Source of the DNA: Rhodanobacteraceae bacterium
Lineage (GTDB): Bacteria; Pseudomonadota; Gammaproteobacteria; Xanthomonadales; SZUA-5
Assembly: GCA_016717705.1 (NCBI GenBank)
Contig: JADKFD010000078.1
Coordinates: 1 to 28,150, forward strand
Direction of reading: 5' to 3'
Length of the DNA: 28,150 nt
The notes under the pieces are model-generated. The model did not search any database, was not told the origin of the DNA, and saw only the letters and a list, made by a program, of their open reading frames with translations. Positions 1 through 6,607 of this stretch are shown in pieces. Position 1 is the stretch's first letter, and each line of letters starts with the position of its first letter. The position numbers and the translations under genes are program-made.

Positions 1-533
1 TACCAGAATGACACTGACACCTCACCGGCAATCTGTGGCCGGATGCAATCGTAGGCTTCGAAACCGTGGCGTTTAAACAGGGCGCGCCAGTAGTCGTAGG
101 GCTGTTCGTTGACGTGGAATTCGCCGCCCTGGCCCGGGGGCGCGGCCGAGAACAGTACGATGCCACTGCTGTGGCGAACGAGATTCTCAACAAAGATCGA
201 CGCCGATTCGCCGGGTATGTGCTCGGCGACCTCCAGCGATTGGACCAGATCGAATTGCCGTCCTAGGTCGAGTGCCTGCGCCAGGTTGGCAGCACGGAAG
301 CGTGCGGCAGGAATCACCAGATTCGCGCGGTCGACGTAGTCACCGTCGACGCCCTGAATCTCGCCGACGCCCAGTTCGGTCCACACATCGAGCCAGGTGC
401 CCTTGGCGCAGCCGACATCGAGCACGCTGCGGATCGGCAGAGCGTGCAGGAGCAATCCAGCGATGCGCTGTGCCGACGTGCGCGAGGAGACGTCGGCATA
501 GTTCATGAAACGGCTGTCGTAGGCATGGCTCAT
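1..533 (-). CDS. SAM-dependent methyltransferase, partial (3' end outside window)
   Basis: The reading frame opens at ATG 533-531 and stays open to the window edge, giving about 177 visible residues, so the C-terminus is missing. Seen: a class I methyltransferase motif I (SVLDVGCAKGTWLDVW, about residue 40), then an acidic GVDGDYVD segment for the ribose of SAM, then a QSLEVAEHI segment. This matches the Methyltransf_23 type of fold. The start codon overlaps the stop of the upstream methyltransferase (ATGA), so the two are translationally coupled. The neighbours (glycosyltransferase, asparagine synthetase, second methyltransferase) suggest modification of a surface glycan or lipid-linked sugar. 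The substrate cannot be read from sequence. Confidence 0.8.
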   Translation of the reverse strand, partial: MSHAYDSRFMNYADVSSRTSAQRIAGLLLHALPIRSVLDVGCAKGTWLDVWTELGVGEIQGVDGDYVDRANLVIPAARFRAANLAQALDLGRQFDLVQSLEVAEHIPGESASIFVENLVRHSSGIVLFSAAPPGQGGEFHVNEQPYDYWRALFKRHGFEAYDCIRPQIAGEVSVSFW

Positions 534-1405
534 GGGCTGGCTCCGCCATTGGCCACGGTTTCTGGCTGCGCGCGCCGCCGGCCACCAAATTTCCAGGAGT
601 TGCCGTTGCGCTGGATCACATAGGCGCTGCCGGGCTCGACCTCGCTGGCGTCGCCCAGCCAATGCTCCAGCTGCGCGCGCGAAAGATAGGTGGTCTGCGG
701 GGTGACCAGCTGATCGAAGGCCACGTGGCGGAAGAACGCAAAGCTGCGCTGGGCAATCCACAGCGAGTACTCGCGCAGCGGCGCCCATGCCAGCCAGCGC
801 GGCGCGCCTTGCGGAAAACGCTGATGCAGCCAGCGCATGGTCTTGGCATACAGAAAGTAGGGGAAGACCAGCGGCGTGGCAATCAAGTATTTGGTCACCC
901 ACCATGGCAGGCGCGAGGACAACTTGCGGATCGGTTCGACCAGCGCGATGACCACGGCATTGCCCTCGCGGGCGTAGACCCAGCAATGAAACTGGCCGCC
1001 GGGTCGGGTGTTGCGCAGTACCGAGTCGAAACCGCGCCTGGGTTCCTTGAGGTGATGCAGAACCCCGATGCAGTACACCAGGTCGAAACCGCCGGCGGCG
1101 TATTCGACCAGGTCAGCCTGCACGATCTCGACGAAGTTGTACGCGCCGGTGTTGCTGCGCGCGGTGTCGACCGACGCGCCGAGGTCGACGCCGACCAGTC
1201 TGGCCGGTCGCCAGGCGCAAGCGTGCAACAGCAGGCTGGCGTTGCCACAGCCGAGTTCGAGTACCTGTCGGTCCTTGAAATCGGCGGCGGTCAACGGCGC
1301 CATCCAGTCTTCGAACTGGGCGCGCGTGTAGACGGAGCCGGCTGGCAGATTGTTCCAGGAACTGGCAAAGGCCTGGGCGGTTGCCTGGTCGGGACTGCTG
1401 CTCAC
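530..1405 (-). CDS. Class I SAM-dependent methyltransferase
   Basis: The protein has 291 residues from a GTG start at 1405-1403, chosen because it overlaps the asnB stop (GTGA). A longer open frame continues upstream inside asnB but shows no conserved sequence. Motif I is VLELGCGN (about 48-55); the SAM-binding acidic loop is GVDLGAS; further on are LVYCIGVLHHLKEP and a RNTRPGG post-motif typical of Methyltransf_11/25. The C-terminal half is rich in aromatic residues (RLPWWVTKYLIATP, YFLYAKTMRWLHQRF) and may contact a membrane or a lipid-linked substrate. It lies between asnB and a second methyltransferase in one minus-strand operon. The acceptor is unknown; a glycan modification is inferred from context. 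Confidence 0.85.
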   Translation of the reverse strand: MSSSPDQATAQAFASSWNNLPAGSVYTRAQFEDWMAPLTAADFKDRQVLELGCGNASLLLHACAWRPARLVGVDLGASVDTARSNTGAYNFVEIVQADLVEYAAGGFDLVYCIGVLHHLKEPRRGFDSVLRNTRPGGQFHCWVYAREGNAVVIALVEPIRKLSSRLPWWVTKYLIATPLVFPYFLYAKTMRWLHQRFPQGAPRWLAWAPLREYSLWIAQRSFAFFRHVAFDQLVTPQTTYLSRAQLEHWLGDASEVEPGSAYVIQRNGNSWKFGGRRRAQPETVANGGASP

Positions 1406-3258
1406 GCGTCTGCTCCGGTCGGGGTGTCGTTGGCGAAACTGTCCAGCACCAGCTGACTCCACAGAGAAAGTCGATGGTCCGCTTTGCCGGACCGGTGCTC
1501 GTTCAGCTGCTTTTGCCAGAAAGGGGAGGCGGTCGCAGCGGCTGGCAGCAGCCCCTGTTCGAACCAGCGGCCGGTGGGAACGGCGAATCCCTGCTTGCGC
1601 CGCTGGATGATGCCGGACGGCAGCAGCGTGCGGGTGGCTTGCTTGAGCAGCCACTTGCCGCTGCCGCCGCGGAGCTTGAGATCGGCCGGAAGCGTGCGCA
1701 GGAAGTCGACCAGTTCGATGTCGAGGAAGGGGGCGCGGACTTCCAGCGAATTCATCATGCTGGCGCGATCGACCTTGGTCAGGATGTCGTCCTGCAGGTA
1801 GAGATCGACGTAGAAGCAGATGCTGCGGTCGACATCGTTGGCGCCGCTGCAGCGTTCCCAGGCGACGATCGCCTCGCTGTAGAGTTCTTCGGCCGCGACC
1901 GGCTCGTGGAACAGCTCGGTGAGTTCATTGGGCGCCAATGGCGACATCCACAGCGGCAGCCACAAGCGCGGCGCGTCGCCCACACCGCGCAGCGTGCGCT
2001 TGAGCTTGAAATCCAGGCTCATGTAGCGATGCGAGACCGGCAATCTGGAAATGGCGGCCACGATGCCCCGATGCAGTGCGCCCGGGACCACGCGCTGGTA
2101 CAGGCGCGCGTAGCGCAGGGCGCGGAAAGGGTCGTAGCCGGCCAGCAATTCGTCGGCGCCGTCGCCACCCAGTGCCACCGTGACCTGACGTCGCGCGTGC
2201 CGGCACAACAGAAAGGTCGGCAGCAACGAGGCATCGGCCATCGGCTCGTCGAGGCGGCCGAGAATGTCGCCGAGGTGCTCGCGCAGATCGTCGACGGTGC
2301 AGGTCTCGACCTGATGCGAGGCGCCGATGTGCTGGGCGACCTGGCGGGCGAACGATGACTCGTCGAAGCTGTCGTCGGCGAAGGCGATCGAGAAGGTCTT
2401 CAGGCGCTCGGCGCCGGCATGGCGCATGGCCAGGGCAGCCACCGTCGACGAGTCGATGCCGCCACTGAGAAAGGCACCGACGGGCACGTCGGCGACCAGT
2501 CGACGCGCGACTGCGGCATCCAGTCGTGCCATCAGCTCCTCGGACACATCACTGATGCTGCGCGTTCCCAGCGTTGCGTCCGCGATCGGCTCGTAGCGCC
2601 AGTAGCGGTCGATGTGGGCGTCGCCACTGCAAAGATGCAGCGTCAACGTGTGGCCGGCCGGCAATTTGTGGACGTCGCGCAAAAGCGTGTGCGGCGCCGG
2701 AATGAAGCCGTAGCCAAAGTACTTGCGCAGGGCGATTTCGGATCGCTGCGTCGGCGTCGCCGGATGCAGGCGCATGGCCGACAGTTCCGAGGCGAACACG
2801 AAGGCCTCGCCAGCGTGGTAGTACAGCGGCTTCTTGCCGAAACGATCGCGCGACAGGATCAGTTGCCGTTTGCTGCGGTCATGCAGGGCGAGCGCCCACA
2901 TGCCATTGAGTCTTGCGAACAGCGCCGGGCCCCAGTGACGCCAGCCGTGCAGCAGTACCTCGGTGTCGGAGTGATCGGTCGTGAACTGCGCACCGGCGCG
3001 CTGCAATTCCTCGCGCAGCGCGCGAAAGTTGTAGATCTCGCCATTGAACACGATGCTGAGCGACTCGTCGGCCAGGCGCATCGGTTGCTGGCCGCCGGCC
3101 AGATCGAGCACGGCCAGACGGCGATGCGCCAGGTGCACCTGATCGGGCCCATCCGCCAGCAGTCCCTCGCCGTCGGGACCACGCCGCGCCAGTCGGTCAG
3201 CCATTGCCTGCAACGCGACCGGATTGGAGTCGCCGACGAATCCGGCAATGCCGCACAT
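1402..3258 (-). CDS. asnB: Asparagine synthase (glutamine-hydrolysing)
   Basis: The protein has 618 residues. The start is fixed by the N-terminal nucleophile rule: class II glutamine amidotransferases need Met-Cys at the N-terminus, and MCGIAGFVG begins at 3258. An upstream ATG would add 22 residues and bury the catalytic Cys2. The N-terminal Ntn amidotransferase domain shows FNGEIYN, SDTEVLL and SRDRFGKKPLYY. The C-terminal synthetase domain carries the PP-loop LSGGIDSSTVAALA and the EVRAPFLDIELV segment. Glutamine is hydrolysed in the first domain and ammonia moves to an AMP-activated carboxylate in the second. Its start lies one base after the glycosyltransferase stop. In polysaccharide clusters such paralogues often amidate a sugar acid or another substrate rather than free aspartate, so the true acceptor is open. 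Confidence 0.9.
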   Translation of the reverse strand: MCGIAGFVGDSNPVALQAMADRLARRGPDGEGLLADGPDQVHLAHRRLAVLDLAGGQQPMRLADESLSIVFNGEIYNFRALREELQRAGAQFTTDHSDTEVLLHGWRHWGPALFARLNGMWALALHDRSKRQLILSRDRFGKKPLYYHAGEAFVFASELSAMRLHPATPTQRSEIALRKYFGYGFIPAPHTLLRDVHKLPAGHTLTLHLCSGDAHIDRYWRYEPIADATLGTRSISDVSEELMARLDAAVARRLVADVPVGAFLSGGIDSSTVAALAMRHAGAERLKTFSIAFADDSFDESSFARQVAQHIGASHQVETCTVDDLREHLGDILGRLDEPMADASLLPTFLLCRHARRQVTVALGGDGADELLAGYDPFRALRYARLYQRVVPGALHRGIVAAISRLPVSHRYMSLDFKLKRTLRGVGDAPRLWLPLWMSPLAPNELTELFHEPVAAEELYSEAIVAWERCSGANDVDRSICFYVDLYLQDDILTKVDRASMMNSLEVRAPFLDIELVDFLRTLPADLKLRGGSGKWLLKQATRTLLPSGIIQRRKQGFAVPTGRWFEQGLLPAAATASPFWQKQLNEHRSGKADHRLSLWSQLVLDSFANDTPTGADA

Positions 3259-3259
3259 G

Positions 3260-4237
3260 TCAGGTGGATCCGCTGCCGCGCACGATGCGACCGATGCGGT
3301 AAACCGGCTTGGCCTGCGACTCATGGTAGGTGCGATTGAGCATCTCGGCCAGCAGGCCCAACAGGATGCTCAGGATGCCGGTTACCGCCATGAAGATACT
3401 CAGCAAGGGCAGGGGCGTCTGGATCAGGGAAGTAGACGCGAAGAACTTGAGTCCCAGCGCCCAGATGCCGGCGCCGAATGAAATCAGCAGGCAAAAAAGT
3501 CCAAAGCCGCCGAACAGATAGATCGGCTTGCCCGCATAGCGAAACAGGAACTTGACCACCATCAGGTCGAGGATGACCTTGATCACGCGCTCCAGGCCGT
3601 ATTTCGATTCGCCATGCAGGCGCGGGTGGTGGAGGACCGGAATCTCGGTAACACGGGCGCCGTTCCACGAGGCATAGATCGGCACGAAGCGGTGCATCTC
3701 GCCATATAGCTTGACGCCATCAAGTACGCTGCGCCGGTAGGCCTTGAGCGAACAGCCGTAGTCATGCAGGCGCACACCGGACACGCTTGAGATCAATGCG
3801 TTGGCCATGCGGCTGGTGAAATTGCGCTTGATCGGGTGGTCCTTGCGGTCGGTGCGCCAGCCGGAGACCACCTCGAAGCCTTCGTCGAGCTTGGCCAGCA
3901 GCTTGCCGATGTCGGCCGGATCGTTCTGCAGGTCGCCGTCCATCGGCACGATGACATCGCCACGCGCAAGGTCCAGTCCGGCCATCAGCGCTGCCGTCTG
4001 GCCGCAATTGCGGCTGAGATGGATCACGGTCACGTTGGGATCAGCTGCCGCAATCTCGTCGAGCCGCTCGGCCGATCCGTCGGTGCTGCCGTCGTCGACC
4101 AGAATCAGCTCCCAACTGCGCCCGAGCGCTGCCAGCGCGGCCACCGTGCGCTCGTGCAGCGGCCGCAGGTTGTCCAGTTCGTTGTAGACCGGAATGGTGA
4201 CGGTCAAGTCGATGCGCGTAGTGCCAGGATCGATCAT
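3260..4237 (-). CDS. Family 2 glycosyltransferase, DPM1/GtrB-like, with two C-terminal membrane helices
   Basis: The protein has 325 residues with a GGGGAAG ribosome site before ATG 4237. The GT-A fold shows TIPVYNELDNL at the start, LVDDGSTDGS, and PMDGDLQNDP, which contains the metal/nucleotide-binding DxD-type motif. HGESKYG is the typical family post-catalytic segment. Two hydrophobic segments near the C-terminus (PIYLFGGFGLFCLLISFGAG and a LLSIFMAVTGILSILLGL stretch) anchor it in the inner membrane. This is the architecture of enzymes that move a sugar from a nucleotide donor to polyprenyl phosphate. It is the first gene of the operon running to position 1, so it probably supplies a lipid-linked sugar to the pathway. 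Which sugar is not visible. Confidence 0.88.
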   Translation of the reverse strand: MIDPGTTRIDLTVTIPVYNELDNLRPLHERTVAALAALGRSWELILVDDGSTDGSAERLDEIAAADPNVTVIHLSRNCGQTAALMAGLDLARGDVIVPMDGDLQNDPADIGKLLAKLDEGFEVVSGWRTDRKDHPIKRNFTSRMANALISSVSGVRLHDYGCSLKAYRRSVLDGVKLYGEMHRFVPIYASWNGARVTEIPVLHHPRLHGESKYGLERVIKVILDLMVVKFLFRYAGKPIYLFGGFGLFCLLISFGAGIWALGLKFFASTSLIQTPLPLLSIFMAVTGILSILLGLLAEMLNRTYHESQAKPVYRIGRIVRGSGST

Positions 4238-4384
4238 TGCTTCCCCGGGTAAAGGCCAGAGGCGCTTTGCATCAAGCGCACGCCCGAGAGCTGCATGTTA
4301 CCGGTCTTTTGCCGCGTCCCGTATCAATCGCGTGAGGCCGATCTGCTTGACCCCCGCGGCAGTCGACGCACGCATCAAGGCAGG

Positions 4385-4421
4385 GGTAGGTCAGGTAGTC
4401 CCTGCGGGTCAGCGTGACCTG
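4385..4421. repeat. REP-like imperfect palindrome, GTAGGTCA family
   Basis: An imperfect hairpin opens with GTAGGTCAGGTAG and closes with CAGCGTGACCTGC around TCCC-tgc-GGG. It belongs to the same palindrome family as the elements at 12601, 12646, 15241 and 23099. It sits just after the hupE stop, in the 217-base gap before the glycosyltransferase operon, where it could stabilise or end the hupE transcript. No T-run follows, so it is not a classical terminator. The rest of 4238-4454 shows nothing recognisable. Confidence 0.6.
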
Positions 4422-4454
4422 CTCCAGAATCCCCTGGATCCGGGATCGGCTGCT

Positions 4455-5066
4455 TCAGCCGAAGGCCAGCACCAGTCCCGCCAGCACCATGGCCGCGCCG
4501 ACGCCGCGGCTCGGCGTGAAGCCGGCGTAACTGAGCCGGTTCAGGCCAATGCCGGCCAGCGCGCCAGTGGCATGCAACAGCGCGGTCGACAGCACGAATC
4601 CGAGCAGGAAGGTGCTTGCATTGGCTGCGGCAGGCAGCTCGACGCCGTGCGCGTGTCCGTGGACGGACGCACACAGTGCCACCAGCGCCATGGCTGAGGG
4701 CAATGAGGGCTTCAGTGCCAGCGCAATCGGCACACCGATGACGATGACGCTGAGCGCCATCAGATGTTCCGCCGGCGCGCCGCCGATCAGGCCCGACATG
4801 GCGGCAATCGCTGCAAGCGCCATCACCGTCACGAAAGTACCCGGCAGCACCCAGCGCGCGCGAGCGCCAAGCGTCGCCGCGAACAGGCCGATGCCGACCA
4901 TGACCAGCAGGTGGTCGAGACCGGAAACCGGGTGCGCCAGGCCCTGGAAGAAATCGCTGTGTGCGCCCGGTCCCGAGTGGGCGAAGGCCTGTGCGGGGGC
5001 AATCGCGACCAGCAGCGCCAGTCCGATTCGGGAGGCGCAGAAGGGTGATGCGGCGGCTGCGGACAT
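4455..5066 (-). CDS. hupE: HupE/UreJ family membrane protein (probable nickel/metal permease)
   Basis: The protein has 203 residues, close to the usual HupE length of about 190-200, with GAGGA upstream of ATG 5066. It has a cleavable signal peptide (LALLVAIAPAQAFAHSG), followed by the diagnostic HPVSGLDHLLVMVGIG motif, whose His and Asp-His are thought to bind metal. About six hydrophobic segments follow, with a second His-rich stretch (VHGHAHG). HupE proteins are inner-membrane transporters linked to nickel supply for [NiFe]-hydrogenases. It lies 40 bases after the cytochrome c gene, probably on the same transcript. That transcript starts from a promoter resembling the hybO promoter, which supports co-expression with the hydrogenase. 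Confidence 0.9.
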   Translation of the reverse strand: MSAAAASPFCASRIGLALLVAIAPAQAFAHSGPGAHSDFFQGLAHPVSGLDHLLVMVGIGLFAATLGARARWVLPGTFVTVMALAAIAAMSGLIGGAPAEHLMALSVIVIGVPIALALKPSLPSAMALVALCASVHGHAHGVELPAAANASTFLLGFVLSTALLHATGALAGIGLNRLSYAGFTPSRGVGAAMVLAGLVLAFG

Positions 5067-5106
5067 GATGGTCGATCCTCGCGCGGACGATGGTGAATGG
5101 GGCAGT

Positions 5107-5547
5107 TTACGGAGTGAGCTGCTGCATTGCATCAACGACTCGTTTGCGCTCATTGGCGTCGCGCACCTGCGACAGGGTCTTGATGGTCCCCGGCAGATAG
5201 GCGACCGGGTCGGCGATGTAGGCATCGATTTCGCTGGTGGTCCAGGTTCCCGAAGCCTTGGCCAGCGCGGGTGAGTAGCCAAACCACGACGAGCGCGCCT
5301 TGGCGGCATCGACGATGCCCCACAGCGGCGGGCCCGCCATCTCCGGGCCATCGGCACTGATGCGGTGACACACCGAGCAGGGCTCCAGGGCCTGCTGCTC
5401 GGAAGGGAAAAGCGTGTTGTAGCGCTGGCCATCGACACTGGCGATGCCGCCATGGGCGACGCTCGATTCCGTGCTGAGCGCCCAGCCGATGCCGGCCAGG
5501 ATGACGACGGCTGCGCCGAGTGCTGCCAATTGCGTGTTCCTGGCCAA
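5107..5547 (-). CDS. Small membrane-anchored c-type cytochrome
   Basis: The protein has 146 residues. The start is taken as TTG 5547-5545 because AAAGGAG lies 7 bases upstream; no ATG in frame gives a sensible protein. An N-terminal hydrophobic segment (about 6-24, LAALGAAVVILAGIGWAL) would export and anchor it. The heme site is C57-S-V-C60-H61. The rest follows mitochondrial-type class I cytochrome c: GPPLWGIV, then an aromatic/Gly loop, then AYLPGTIK. In the family this last element is PGTKM with the axial Met; here that position is Lys123. It probably takes part in periplasmic electron transfer and is the first gene of the hupE transcript, divergent from the regulator. A direct link to the hydrogenase is inferred from the shared promoter. 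Confidence 0.85.
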   Translation of the reverse strand: MARNTQLAALGAAVVILAGIGWALSTESSVAHGGIASVDGQRYNTLFPSEQQALEPCSVCHRISADGPEMAGPPLWGIVDAAKARSSWFGYSPALAKASGTWTTSEIDAYIADPVAYLPGTIKTLSQVRDANERKRVVDAMQQLTP

Positions 5548-5552
5548 GCGAT

Positions 5553-5558
5553 TTCTCC
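5553..5558 (-). promoter_or_regulatory. Ribosome binding site deciding a TTG start
   Basis: On the minus strand an AAGGAG lies about 7 bases before TTG 5547. No ATG or GTG in this frame sits at a workable distance, so this site is the main reason for assigning a TTG start to the cytochrome gene. Confidence 0.6.
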
Positions 5559-5597
5559 TTTGGCAGCGCGGCATTGCCGACCCGGGATGGTTGTCCC

Positions 5598-5641
5598 ATT
5601 GACCACCCTCGGCGCGCTGCGCGCCATGACGATCGTCAAAA
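5598..5641 (-). promoter_or_regulatory. FNR/FixK-type operator and promoter for cytochrome c-hupE
   Basis: On the minus strand the 14-mer TTGACGATCGTCAT occupies 5639-5626; its core TGACGATCGTCA is a perfect 12-base palindrome. It fits the TTGA-N6-TCAA pattern of FNR/FixK boxes. A -10-like GTCAAT lies at 5603-5598. The palindrome centre would then be at -41.5 with a start near 5591, the class II activator geometry. A 23-base stretch here (5619-5641) recurs exactly, inverted, at 6533-6555 before hybO. Confidence 0.65.
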
Positions 5642-5649
5642 ATTCGCCT

Positions 5650-5663
5650 TTGACCGCGATCAA
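5650..5663. promoter_or_regulatory. Second FNR-type box in the divergent region
   Basis: TTGACCGCGATCAA differs from the FNR consensus TTGAT-N4-ATCAA at one base. It lies 24 bases centre-to-centre from the first box and 117 bases before the regulator's start codon. If it acts at -41.5, the start would be near 5698, with a weak -10 (CACGAT) at 5685-5690. It is a candidate for self-regulation of the fnr-like gene. Confidence 0.5.
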
Positions 5664-5780
5664 TACCGGCATCCCGATTGCGCCCACGATGAGCCCACTT
5701 GCGCATTGAGGCAGGCACGCCGGAGTTCGGTTCGCACGCTGAATTGATCGGATTCCGGGTGGAACGGTCGGGAAGGGACC

Positions 5781-6593
5781 ATGACACTCTGCAACTCCTG
5801 CAATCGGACTGGATGTCGTACCTGTCAGCCGGGGACGCTGGGCTACTGGTCGCAACTCGACGCTGCCTACGCACAAGCGCTGAATCGCATCACCAGCGAG
5901 TCGCGCCATGCGCAGGGTGAGTGGGTGTTCCGCATGGGTCAGCCAAGTTGCGGCGTGTACTGCGTCGCCTCTGGCATCGTTGGCATGCGCAAGCTGCATG
6001 CCAATGGCTCCGGGGTCCTGCTGGGAATCGCCTACCCGGGCGCGTTGATCGGGGTTCCGGCTTTCTTGCGCAATGATGCTCATCGCACCGGTGCCGAGGC
6101 GTTGACCGATGTGCGGCTGTGTCGTCTCCCCGGCGCCGAGTTGCGCCGGCTGCTCGGTGAATTCCCCAGCCTGTATCCACAACTGGTACGCGTGTGCCTG
6201 GATGCGCTCGACGCATCGCAGGAGGCCATGCTGCAGTCGGCGGCGATGTCCAATCGCGACCGCCTGTTCCATTTGCTCCAGCGCCTGCTCGAACACTGCG
6301 GCCAGGCCGACGACAGCGGCAAGCTGCAGGCGCGCCTGCCGATTTCGCGCGAAGACATCGCCGGCATGCTCGGCGTGCGCCAGGAAACCCTGTCGCGCCT
6401 GCTCAGGCGGCTGAGCGACGACAGCCTGATCGAAATATCCGGTCGCCATTGCCGGTTGCTGCCGCCGCCGGAACTGGCGCGGCAGCGCGCTTGCGGCGAC
6501 CGGTTCCTGCAGCAGCGTCACGCGTTTCGGGATTTTGACGATCGTCATGGCGCGCGGCGCCGGGAAGACGTCCGATGGGGTGGCATGACATAG
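5781..6593 (+). CDS. Crp/Fnr family regulator with N-terminal cysteine cluster
   Basis: The protein has 270 residues; GGAAGGGA precedes ATG 5781. The N-terminus carries C4-x2-C7-x4-C12-x2-C15. Cys114 in VRLCRLPGAEL lines up with E. coli FNR Cys122 (SMVCEIPFETL), so a [4Fe-4S] redox or oxygen sensor is likely. The cyclic-nucleotide-binding-like beta roll spans about 30-120. The winged helix (about 186-225) has the recognition helix RQETLSRLL, with Glu202, Ser205 and Arg206 in the E-x2-SR pattern that reads TTGAT-type half sites. Boxes of this type lie on both sides of the gene, upstream of cytochrome c-hupE and of hybO. The protein is about 25-30 residues longer than typical FNR. Its Arg-rich tail is encoded across the hybO operator. 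Confidence 0.88.
   Translation: MTLCNSCNRTGCRTCQPGTLGYWSQLDAAYAQALNRITSESRHAQGEWVFRMGQPSCGVYCVASGIVGMRKLHANGSGVLLGIAYPGALIGVPAFLRNDAHRTGAEALTDVRLCRLPGAELRRLLGEFPSLYPQLVRVCLDALDASQEAMLQSAAMSNRDRLFHLLQRLLEHCGQADDSGKLQARLPISREDIAGMLGVRQETLSRLLRRLSDDSLIEISGRHCRLLPPPELARQRACGDRFLQQRHAFRDFDDRHGARRREDVRWGGMT
6533..6583 (+). promoter_or_regulatory. FNR/FixK-type operator and promoter of the hyb operon
   Basis: TTGACGATCGTCAT at 6535-6548 lies inside the 3' end of the regulator gene. The -10-like TCCGAT at 6571-6576 is 29.5 bases from the palindrome centre, as expected for an activator at -41.5, with a predicted start near 6583 and a leader of about 25 bases before hybO. The first 23 bases match the inverted copy at 5619-5641. 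Similarity continues more loosely through a GCGC block and an ATGGG after the -10. Confidence 0.65.
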
Positions 6594-6607
6594 CCGGGAG
6601 GGGCGCG

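Noticed and set aside
4385..4421. Rho-independent terminator for hupE.
   Set aside because: The hairpin is imperfect and no T-run follows on the minus strand; it fits the REP family better.
5742..5756. A third FNR-like site beginning TTGATCGG between the second box and the regulator start.
   Set aside because: Only one half-site is present; the opposite half (ATTCC) does not match.
4455..6548. A 697-residue minus-strand open frame running from the fnr-like gene through hupE.
   Set aside because: Only its end (hupE) is real. The rest is antisense to the regulator and out of frame with the cytochrome; it reflects the scarcity of stops in GC-rich DNA.
6547..6588. A 13-codon leader peptide (ATG GCG CGC ... 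TGA) directly after the hybO palindrome, with a similar opening after the inverted copy.
   Set aside because: It lies upstream of the predicted transcript start near 6583, has no ribosome site, and the shared codons follow from the conserved DNA module rather than from protein conservation.
6582..6595. A sigma-54-like promoter (TGGCATGACATAGC) before hybO.
   Set aside because: The spacing between GG and GC is 9 bases instead of 10 and the -12 box is TAGC rather than TTGC.
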